Below are positions 1 through 5,715 of a stretch of DNA of 8,097 bases, piece by piece; position 1 is the first letter of the stretch, and every line of letters starts with the position of its first letter. Location: contig CABSGW010000114.1 in NCBI GenBank assembly GCA_902477365.1, positions 1 through 8,097 of the forward strand, given 5' to 3'. The position numbers and the translations under genes were made by a program. A model generated the notes under the pieces. That model searched no databases. It saw only the letters and a list, made by a program, of their open reading frames with translations, and had not been told where the DNA came from. The stretch comes from an uncultured Prevotellaceae bacterium. GTDB lineage: Bacteria; Bacteroidota; Bacteroidia; Bacteroidales; Bacteroidaceae.

Positions 1-353
1 GGGGCAGGTAACCGGCGAGGCAGGTTGATGCGGTCGCCACACCACGACAAATGCACGTCGCATACCTCTCTTAGATAATGGTGGTAGGCCACGGCCAGCG
101 CAATGGCGTTGTTTCCTTGTAGCACGATGTGTCCTCGTTTTCCCGATATTTCATAAGCGTCTCCCTGTTGGCCGGAAGGGGTCTGTCTGAGGGTGAACTG
201 GTTGCTATAACCGGGTGTGATGCGTTCTATCAGGGCTTTGACAGCTTCTGTCGCCTTGCCGGTTTCGGCTTGTACGATGGTTGAGAACGTGAGAAGGATG
301 CAACACATCAGGATGCGCATCGGGGTGGAAAGTCTTTGAAATGTTTTTTTCAT
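1..353 (-). CDS. Alpha-N-acetylglucosaminidase (GH89, NAGLU-like), N-terminal fragment
   Basis: Partial gene whose first 117 codons are present, starting at the ATG at 353-351; the rest lies beyond base 1. The protein begins with a signal peptide: basic MKK, a hydrophobic stretch around residues 14-28 (ILMCCILLTFSTIV) and a likely signal peptidase I site after VQA at about residue 29. The remainder matches the small alpha/beta domain that opens GH89 enzymes: a helix (ATEAVKALIERITPGY), a strand pair, IVLQGNNAIALAVAYHHYL at residues 76-94, and the family hallmark HLSWCGDRINLPRRLP near residues 101-116, which in NAGLU relatives precedes the catalytic barrel. GH89 enzymes release terminal alpha-linked N-acetylglucosamine, for example from heparan sulfate or mucin glycans. 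The catalytic residues lie outside the window, so whether the gene is intact is unknown. It is transcribed away from the metallopeptidase gene. The family call is confident; the substrate is inferred. Confidence 0.88.
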   Translation of the reverse strand, partial: MKKTFQRLSTPMRILMCCILLTFSTIVQAETGKATEAVKALIERITPGYSNQFTLRQTPSGQQGDAYEISGKRGHIVLQGNNAIALAVAYHHYLREVCDVHLSWCGDRINLPRRLPA

Positions 354-400
354 TGTGTTTAAACAGGTTTACAGATAGGTGTTACGGTTATTTGCGCAAA

Positions 401-430
401 CAAAGATAGCGTTTTTGAGTTTAGTCGAAT
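401..430 (-). promoter_or_regulatory. Putative promoter of the GH89 gene
   Basis: On the minus strand, bases 408-401 read TATCTTTG, a full match to the Bacteroidetes -7 consensus TAnnTTTG. The upstream -33 element is weak: the best candidate is TTCG at 429-426, with a spacing slightly shorter than usual. Transcription would start near base 395, giving a leader of about 40 bases before the GH89 ATG at 353. The -7 match and the leader length are seen directly; activity is inferred. Confidence 0.55.
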
Positions 431-616
431 CACTTCTTTTCCGGAAAAAATACCCTTTTTGAGAATTATTTTGTTTCGAACGGGTCTGGCAGTTTTCATC
501 ACACTTGGATAACGTCCCCGCGTGGTTGTTTTGACGAGATGCGCTTCTCGTTGGAACGGACACGTAGGAACGTTACCCGGTCAATGGTGCGGATACCATC
601 TTTCTGTGCGGGAGAG

Positions 617-647
617 TTGTTTTTTTATTCCTTACGCCGTATCTTTG
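617..647 (+). promoter_or_regulatory. Bacteroidetes-type promoter for the metallopeptidase gene
   Basis: TTG at 617-619 is followed by exactly 20 bases and then TATCTTTG at 640-647, a complete match to the TTG-N19-21-TAnnTTTG arrangement used by the primary sigma factor of Bacteroidetes. Transcription would begin near 652-655. The promoter lies inside the longest open frame of the downstream gene, so it argues against the upstream ATG codons at 539 and 584 as starts. Confidence 0.65.
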
Positions 648-652
648 TACGT

Positions 653-1162
653 GTGATACCGATAAATTCCAACTTTCGGATTGATACCGATTTGTTGCAG
701 CTGAAGTTTGAGCAAGGTGTGAAACCGGGATTCTTTTTGCGTAGTCGCACGGGGACGGTCACCATCGTGTATCCGCCCGGTGTTCGCTTTGAGACGCAGC
801 GTATGCAGCAATGGTTGCACCGGGTGGTGATGGAGGCGTTGCGTGTGCAGGCCAAGGCGTTGCTGCCCGGCCGATTGGCCGACTATGCCATCCGTCATGG
901 GTTCAGCTACCAGCGCGTCACCATCAAGAACATGCGCACCCGTTGGGGCAGCTGCTCGTCGCGGGGCAATATCAATTTGTCCCTTTACTTGCTCTTTTTC
1001 CCCTCCCGGTTGGTCGATTATGTCTTGTTACACGAACTCTGTCACACGCGGGAGATGAACCACGGGCCGCGTTTTTGGGCTTTGCTTGACACGTTGACGG
1101 ACGGGCAGGCCAAGGCGCTGCGGGCAGAGTTGCGTGAGTCGGCCCGTCGGTTAGCGGAATAG
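653..1162 (+). CDS. YgjP/DUF45-type zinc metallopeptidase
   Basis: A small, probably cytoplasmic, metal-dependent peptidase of the M48-like YgjP/DUF45 (SprT-like) group; its natural substrate is not known. With the GTG start at 653 the protein has 170 residues. Visible landmarks are NMRTRWGSCSSRGNINLSLYL, the typical RWGSC block before the active site, then HELCH at residues 127-131 (two zinc histidines and the catalytic Glu128) and NHGPRFW with the third histidine at 137. The HExxH-x5-H spacing is that of the family. No signal peptide or membrane segment is seen. The frame stays open upstream to ATG codons at 539 and 584, but a good promoter at 617-647 makes those unlikely, and the extra residues do not resemble the family. 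A GTG at 653 would lie almost at the transcription start, so the message may be nearly leaderless; TTG 692 is another option. The GH2 gene follows after a short gap, so co-transcription is possible. Confidence 0.82.
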   Translation: MIPINSNFRIDTDLLQLKFEQGVKPGFFLRSRTGTVTIVYPPGVRFETQRMQQWLHRVVMEALRVQAKALLPGRLADYAIRHGFSYQRVTIKNMRTRWGSCSSRGNINLSLYLLFFPSRLVDYVLLHELCHTREMNHGPRFWALLDTLTDGQAKALRAELRESARRLAE

Positions 1163-1189
1163 GACGCAAGGCGGCGTGTTGCAGCGTTT

Positions 1190-3880
1190 GTGAAAAAGGT
1201 AATTGTAAAATTCTTAATACCAGTTGATATGCCAACAAAGATGTTTGTAATGTTCCTCCTGTTGCTGGGAGGCTGTTTCTCCGGCTATGGCGCACCTGAT
1301 ACGTTGCATAGGGCGCGTTTCTCGACGGCAGGATTCTATGAACTGCCCGGAAGCGGGCGAGAAGTGTTTAACATGAATCCCGCATGGCGGTTTCACCGGG
1401 GCGATGTGGCCGATGCCGCCCGTCCCGAGTTGGACGATAGCCGGTGGGCGGTGGTCTCCTTGCCCGACGGTATTGAACTGTTGCCCACCGAGGCCAGCGG
1501 TTGCACCAACTATCAGGGTGTGGTGTGGTATCGCAAGCATTTTCGTCCGCTTGACCGGTTGAAGGGGAAGCGGCTGTTCCTGCATTTTGAGGCCATCATG
1601 GGTAAGAGCGAAGTGTGGTTGAACGGAAAGTTGCTGCGGGTAAACTATGGAGGCTTCTTGCCCGTGGCTGTCGACATTACCGAAGCCGTGCGTTGGGATA
1701 CCGAGAATGTGGTGGCCGTTAAAGCCGACAACAGTGACGATCCCAGCTATCCACCCGGAAAGGCACAGGACGTGCTCGATTTTGCCTATTTTGGAGGTAT
1801 TTACCGCGATTGCTGGTTGGTGAGCCATCATGCCGTGTATGTGACCGATCCCAATGTGGAGAAAGAAGTTGCCGGCGGCGGGTTGTTCGTCTCCTATTCG
1901 GAAGTGTCGGAACAGGCTGCTACGGTGCGGCTTGACCTGCATGTGCGCAATGCTTCGGCCAACAACCATAAAGGGCGTGTCGAGTTCCGCTTGTACGATG
2001 CGTCGGGCGGTCTGGTCTCGTCGCGCAAGTGCGGACTCAATGTGGCCGCCGGCCGTGCCGTTTCCGTCAGCGAGACAGTCCGGCTGAAAAAGCCGACTTT
2101 GTGGAGTCCGGAATCGCCAAACTTGTACCGCCTGGAAGTACGGCTCTACGACCAGCGTGGCCGGGTGGTGGACGGGTATATGCGCCGTTTGGGCATACGC
2201 AGCTTCGAGTTTCGCGGACGCGACGGCTTTTGGTTGAATGGAAAGCCCTATGAGGGCAAGCTGATAGGTGCCAACCGGCATCAGGATTATGCTGTAGTGG
2301 GCAATGCGCTCTCAAACAGTCTGCATTGGCGCGATGCGAAAAAGTTGCGCGATGCCGGACTGAAGGTGATACGTAACGCCCATTATCCGCAAGATCCGGC
2401 CTTTATGGATGCGTGCGACGAACTGGGATTATTGGTTATTGTCAATACGCCGGGATGGCAATTCTGGAACGATAAACCAGAGTTTGCCGAGCGGGTGTAC
2501 GACAATGTTCGGCAGATGGTGCGTCGCGACCGCAACCATCCGTCGGTGTGGCTGTGGGAACCTATTCTGAACGAAACCTGGTATCCTGATACGTTTGCCC
2601 GACGGGTTGACCGCCTGGTGCATGAGGAGTATCCGTATGCCTCGTGCTACACCGCGTGCGATAGCAGGGCGCGTGGGCATGAGTACTACAAAGTGCTGTT
2701 TTGTCACCCCTCGACGGGCAATCCGGCCGATGCCGAGGAAGCCTCAGACAGTACTATCACCTACTTTACACGGGAGTGGGGCGACTGTGTAGACGACTGG
2801 GGATCGCACAACAGTCCCAGTCGCGTGAGCCGTGCATGGGGCGAAGTGCCGATGTTGGTACAGGCCAGGCATTACGCCCATCCGTCGTATCAATACACTT
2901 GTTTTGAGACACTTTACCAGACCCCGCGCCAACATGTGGGCGGAACGTTGTGGCACTCGTTCGACCACCAGCGGGGTTATCATCCCGACCCTTTTTATGG
3001 AGGCATTATGGACGCGTTCCGCCAGCCCAAGACTTCGTACTACTTGTTTAAGGCACAGCGCGATGCCGGTGCGCTCCATCCGTTGGCCGAAAGCGGGCCG
3101 ATGGTTTATGTGGCTAATGAGATGACTCCGTTTTCTCCTGCGGACGTGACGGTCTATTCAAATTGTGATACGGTGCGTCTGACGGCGTGGAGCGATGCGG
3201 GCAAACACCATACTTACGTGAAACCTGTGGCTCGGAAAAAAGGAGGAATGCCGTCACCTATCGTGATCTTCGAGGGGGTGTTCGACTTTATGCGCGACAA
3301 GGCTTTGTCGCGTAGCGGTAAGCAGAAGGAATCGTATTTGTTGGCAGAAGGCATCCGTAACGGGGCGGTGGTGGCCAGTCACAAGGTGATGCCTTCCCGA
3401 CGCCCCCGGCAGTTGTTGCTGTGGGCAGACAACGAGGGGCAGCCGCTACGTGCCGATGGGTCGGACCTGGTGACGTTGGTGGCCGCCGTGGCCGATGGTA
3501 ACGGTGTGGTGAAACGGTTGAACAATTATTTTATACGTTTCGAGGTGGTGGAAGGCGATGCCGAAGTGTTGGGCGATGCCTCGATCGAGGCCAATCCGGC
3601 CCCAGTCCGATGGGGAACGGCGGCTGTATTGTTGCGTGCGGGTGTTCGTCCCGGAAAAATAAAGGTGCGCGCCTCCGTGTTGTGGGACGGTAAGCACATG
3701 CCTGCTCCGGCTGTGCTGGAGATGGAAAGCGTTGCGGCCGACCATACATTGTTGTACGATGATAAAGAAGAAAAAGCCGGAACGGATAAAATGGAAGTAC
3801 GTAGTCGGCGTGAAGCTGTTAAACGCGTTTCTCCTGAAAAACTGAAAGAGGTAGAGCATCAGCAGTCGGCTTTTGAGTAA
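1190..3880 (+). CDS. Exported glycoside hydrolase family 2 protein (beta-galactosidase/beta-glucuronidase-like)
   Basis: A retaining GH2 glycosidase of up to 896 residues, probably periplasmic or lipid-anchored. Numbering from GTG 1190: a signal segment around residues 14-29 with a lipobox-like LGGC (Cys29); the jelly-roll sugar-binding domain about 48-215 (EVWLNGKLL, FGGIYRDCWL); an Ig-like domain about 216-335; a TIM barrel about 340-625 opening with FWLNGKPYEGKLIGANRHQD; and C-terminal Ig-like domains about 635-850. The acid/base is most likely Glu462 in NHPSVWLWEPILNE and the nucleophile Glu529 in FTREWGD, 67 residues apart, a plausible GH2 spacing. The acid/base motif is one residue longer than the usual WSxGNE. 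The last 40 residues are highly charged and look disordered. ATG 1229 gives a more compact lipoprotein signal (MPTKMFVMFLLLLGGC) and may be the true start; the stretch between the two codons is AT-rich like a leader. The family is secure but the exact sugar cannot be read from sequence. Nearby GH89 suggests host-glycan degradation, which is inference. Confidence 0.88.
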   Translation: MKKVIVKFLIPVDMPTKMFVMFLLLLGGCFSGYGAPDTLHRARFSTAGFYELPGSGREVFNMNPAWRFHRGDVADAARPELDDSRWAVVSLPDGIELLPTEASGCTNYQGVVWYRKHFRPLDRLKGKRLFLHFEAIMGKSEVWLNGKLLRVNYGGFLPVAVDITEAVRWDTENVVAVKADNSDDPSYPPGKAQDVLDFAYFGGIYRDCWLVSHHAVYVTDPNVEKEVAGGGLFVSYSEVSEQAATVRLDLHVRNASANNHKGRVEFRLYDASGGLVSSRKCGLNVAAGRAVSVSETVRLKKPTLWSPESPNLYRLEVRLYDQRGRVVDGYMRRLGIRSFEFRGRDGFWLNGKPYEGKLIGANRHQDYAVVGNALSNSLHWRDAKKLRDAGLKVIRNAHYPQDPAFMDACDELGLLVIVNTPGWQFWNDKPEFAERVYDNVRQMVRRDRNHPSVWLWEPILNETWYPDTFARRVDRLVHEEYPYASCYTACDSRARGHEYYKVLFCHPSTGNPADAEEASDSTITYFTREWGDCVDDWGSHNSPSRVSRAWGEVPMLVQARHYAHPSYQYTCFETLYQTPRQHVGGTLWHSFDHQRGYHPDPFYGGIMDAFRQPKTSYYLFKAQRDAGALHPLAESGPMVYVANEMTPFSPADVTVYSNCDTVRLTAWSDAGKHHTYVKPVARKKGGMPSPIVIFEGVFDFMRDKALSRSGKQKESYLLAEGIRNGAVVASHKVMPSRRPRQLLLWADNEGQPLRADGSDLVTLVAAVADGNGVVKRLNNYFIRFEVVEGDAEVLGDASIEANPAPVRWGTAAVLLRAGVRPGKIKVRASVLWDGKHMPAPAVLEMESVAADHTLLYDDKEEKAGTDKMEVRSRREAVKRVSPEKLKEVEHQQSAFE

Positions 3881-3900
3881 CAGCTACTTTCAGTCGTATA

Positions 3901-3966
3901 AACCGAGAAGGGCATCTCGTTGTAACCAACCCATAGGAGCGTTGTAACGAGATGCCCTTCTCGGTT
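3901..3966 (+). terminator. Very long hairpin after the GH2 gene, probable terminator
   Basis: Bases 3901-3921 and 3946-3966 are perfect 21-base reverse complements. The stem continues inward through 3922-3926 against 3941-3945 with two G-U pairs, giving about 26 pairs around a 14-base loop (3927-3940). It starts 20 bases after the GH2 stop codon. No proper U-tract follows on either strand (GTTTATAG on the plus side), so termination may rely on the hairpin itself, or the structure may mainly protect the message end. The 9-mer CGTTGTAAC occurs twice as a direct repeat at the loop edges (3918-3926 and 3940-3948). Confidence 0.7.
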
Positions 3967-4017
3967 GTTTATAGTGAGGGTGCGACTTGTTTGTACAGGA
4001 GTGTAAAAACGAGCATT

Positions 4018-4091
4018 TAGTTAAAAGTTTTTGACTTAACTATTATTAACACTAAAAGAAGAAAACTTTGTGTAGTTAAAAAGTATCTTTA
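4018..4091 (+). promoter_or_regulatory. AT-rich leader with clustered GTTAA/TTAAC motifs and weak -7 boxes
   Basis: The stretch between the hairpin and the phosphoesterase gene is strongly AT-rich and holds no credible gene. GTTAA occurs at 4020-4024 and 4075-4079, and its complement TTAAC at 4036-4040 and 4046-4050. TAGTTAAAA is repeated directly at 4018 and 4073, and TAGTTAA (4018-4024) pairs with TTAACTA (4036-4042). Candidate -7 boxes are AAACTTTG (4063-4070) and TATCTTTA (4084-4091), each one base off consensus and neither with a well-placed -33 TTG. The promoter for the two downstream genes probably lies here, but its exact place is uncertain. A purine-rich GGAGAG at 4165-4170 just before the ATG at 4174 is an unusually good ribosome binding site for this window. 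Confidence 0.35.
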
Positions 4092-4173
4092 CACAGTATT
4101 CCTGCTTCCATCTATAAGCCTTTTGGCAAGAAGGTGATGATAGGAATAAACGTATATAAAGGTTGGAGAGTTC

Positions 4174-4995
4174 ATGAAGAGATTTTGGTATGCTTGCGTT
4201 AATTTGCTGTTATATAGTTCGGTAGCGTTTCTTTATAGCGCCTGCGATTTGATAGAGTATCATCCGTATGATGTACGCATCACGGGTGAGACGGGTATCA
4301 ACAAACGCAATATGGAGCGTATAGAGGAGCGTTGTACGGGAAAAGATACCATACGCTTTGCGGTGATGAGTGACACGCAGCGTTGGTACGATGAGACCGA
4401 AAAGGCCGTGAAAGCTATTAATAGGCGAGGAGACATTGATTTTGTGGTGCATTGCGGCGATTTGGCCGATTTTGGATTGACGAAAGAATTTTTGTGGATG
4501 CGCGATGTCTTGAACAACCTTAAAATGCCCTATGTGTGTTTGATAGGGAATCACGACTGTCTGGGAGAGGGCGAGAATGTGTTCGACAAGGTTTTTGGGA
4601 AAACGAATTTTGCCTTTACGGCAGGAGATCATCGCATTTTATGCTTGAATACCAATGCGTTTGAGTATGATTATTCGGTTGCCATTCCCGACTTTTCCTT
4701 TATCCGTACCCAGCGGGAATTATTGGACGAGGAAGTCAAACATACGGTGGTAGCCATGCATGCCAAGCCTATGACGGAGCAGTTCAATAATAACGTGGCT
4801 CTATTGTTTCAGGAAGAGTTACGCAAATTTCCCGATTTGCAGTTTTGCATTTGCGGACACGATCATAATTTTTCGCAAGATGAGATTTTTGGTGACGGCA
4901 TCATCTATTATGAATGCGGTTCGGCCAAGCAGCGGGCTTATTTAGTATTTACCCTTCATGGCGATACCTTTGAATATGAAAAAGTGGATTATTAG
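4174..4995 (+). CDS. Calcineurin-like metallophosphoesterase, putative lipoprotein
   Basis: A 273-residue phosphoesterase with a lipoprotein-type signal: MKR, a hydrophobic segment to about residue 20, then LYSAC with the candidate lipidated Cys24. The -3 position is Tyr, so the lipobox is not perfect. The metallophosphoesterase motifs appear in order: SDTQ (Asp67), GDLAD (Asp96), GNHD (Asn126, His127), MHAKP (His196) and GHDH (His229, His231). Motif I has Gln69 where the textbook DxH has histidine; a DTQ form occurs in some branches of this superfamily, so activity is not excluded. Such enzymes bind two metal ions and cleave phosphate mono- or diesters; the substrate here is unknown. The mature protein would begin Cys-Asp, so it should sit in an envelope membrane, facing the periplasm or the outside. 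The ATG at 4174 follows GGAGAG closely. Its last 20 bases overlap the next gene, so the two are probably translationally coupled and may work together at the envelope. The region is lower in G+C than the GH2 gene. Confidence 0.87.
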   Translation: MKRFWYACVNLLLYSSVAFLYSACDLIEYHPYDVRITGETGINKRNMERIEERCTGKDTIRFAVMSDTQRWYDETEKAVKAINRRGDIDFVVHCGDLADFGLTKEFLWMRDVLNNLKMPYVCLIGNHDCLGEGENVFDKVFGKTNFAFTAGDHRILCLNTNAFEYDYSVAIPDFSFIRTQRELLDEEVKHTVVAMHAKPMTEQFNNNVALLFQEELRKFPDLQFCICGHDHNFSQDEIFGDGIIYYECGSAKQRAYLVFTLHGDTFEYEKVDY

Positions 4996-5650
4996 TTTGC
5001 TGATGCTGGTGGTTGGTTTGCCTGTATGTGGTGAAACAAACCAGGCTTTATGGACCGTTGAGGCGGATACGACGCGTCATGACCTGAGTCGCTATGAAAA
5101 GAGTGTCCGGAAACGGTATAGGGTATGGAATAAATTGATTCCTAGTCAGTTTACATTGCAGTATGCAGGTAGTATCGGAGCTGTTTCGGGAGGATTGGGT
5201 TGGCACTACGGTAAGAAAAAACAGTGGGAGACAGACCTGTTGGTAGGCTATTTGCCGCAGGCTGATGCCGATGAGAGCCATTTTGTGTTTACTGCCAAAC
5301 AAAGTTATATACCGTTTCATTGTGATTTGGGACGGCGGTTCGAACTGGAACCGCTTACTTGTGGAATGTTTTTCAGTACCATTTCGGGTGAACAGTTTTG
5401 GAAAAGCCAACCATCCAAATATCCTAAGAAGTATTACGGGTTTTCTACTGCTATTCGGGCACATTTGTTTGTCGGACAACGTATCTGTTATAAAATACCC
5501 AGTTCGGCGCGGCGTTATCACAAGAATATCTCATTCTATTATGAACTGAGTACGTGTGACTTGTATCTGGTTAGTAAGTTTACCAATTCGTACCTGTCGG
5601 TATGGGATATCCTGAGTTTGGCCTTAGGTGTAAAACTTGATTTGTTTTAA
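4976..5650 (+). CDS. Exported hypothetical protein, probable outer-membrane beta-barrel
   Basis: No named family is recognised with certainty. The best start is ATG 4976, giving 224 residues with a clean signal peptide (MKKWIISLLMLVVGLPVCG, cleavage near residue 19-20); an ATG at 4958 would only add MAIPLN before it. The mature part has a basic stretch (residues 40-53) and then repeated short segments of alternating hydrophobic and polar residues separated by turns, such as QFTLQYAGSIGAV, WETDLLVGYLP, HFVFTAKQSYIPF, GFSTAIRAHLFVGQ, ISFYYELSTCDLYLV and LSLALGVKLDLF. About eight such strands and a C-terminal Phe fit a small outer-membrane barrel inserted by the BAM machinery. Four cysteines remain in the mature part (116, 129, 171, 194). 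It overlaps the phosphoesterase gene by 20 bases, pointing to coupled expression. It could act as a pore, an anchor, or an enzyme on outer-membrane lipid; none of these can be told from sequence. Confidence 0.72.
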   Translation: MKKWIISLLMLVVGLPVCGETNQALWTVEADTTRHDLSRYEKSVRKRYRVWNKLIPSQFTLQYAGSIGAVSGGLGWHYGKKKQWETDLLVGYLPQADADESHFVFTAKQSYIPFHCDLGRRFELEPLTCGMFFSTISGEQFWKSQPSKYPKKYYGFSTAIRAHLFVGQRICYKIPSSARRYHKNISFYYELSTCDLYLVSKFTNSYLSVWDILSLALGVKLDLF

Positions 5651-5655
5651 GCAAA

Positions 5656-5691
5656 AAACCGGGATTCCCTTCACGAAGGAAACCCCGGTTT
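5656..5691. terminator. Bidirectional terminator between convergent genes
   Basis: AAACCGGGATTCCCTTC (5656-5672) pairs with GAAGGAAACCCCGGTTT (5675-5691) over 17 positions with two mismatches and a small loop. Read on the minus strand the hairpin is followed by a run of six T (5658-5653), so it is a good intrinsic terminator for kbl. On the plus strand the tail is weaker (GGTTTATCTT), but it lies just after the barrel gene stop and probably serves both genes. Confidence 0.82.
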
Positions 5692-5715
5692 ATCTTGGAT
5701 TGGTCAATGTTTTGT

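Noticed and set aside
369..563. Minus-strand open frame of 64 codons upstream of the GH89 gene
   Set aside because: It covers the likely GH89 promoter, has low-complexity polar composition and no recognisable motif or start signal.
539..652. N-terminal extension of the metallopeptidase from ATG 539 or ATG 584
   Set aside because: A well-formed promoter lies within it at 617-647, no ribosome binding site precedes either ATG, and the residues are unlike the family. It stays possible if transcription starts further upstream.
1214..2281. Long minus-strand open frame of 355 codons
   Set aside because: It lies fully antisense to the GH2 gene, whose domains and catalytic motifs are clear. Its translation shows no domain pattern; it is a shadow of G+C-rich codon use.
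3901..3966. Long inverted repeat as an insertion-sequence remnant
   Set aside because: The arms are separated by only a short loop, there is no transposase fragment or target duplication nearby, and the position just after a stop codon fits a terminator.
3967..4173. Possible tRNA, small RNA or small protein gene in the AT-rich gap
   Set aside because: No cloverleaf-like pairing or T-loop consensus was seen, and the short frame from ATG 4137 has no protein-like features and runs into the phosphoesterase gene in another frame.
4210..4632. Minus-strand open frame of 140 codons
   Set aside because: Antisense to the phosphoesterase, whose ordered metal-binding motifs prove the plus strand is coding.
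4958..4975. Upstream ATG at 4958 for the barrel gene
   Set aside because: It would place MAIPLN before the classical MKKWIISLLMLVVG signal peptide; ATG 4976 gives the normal N-terminus.
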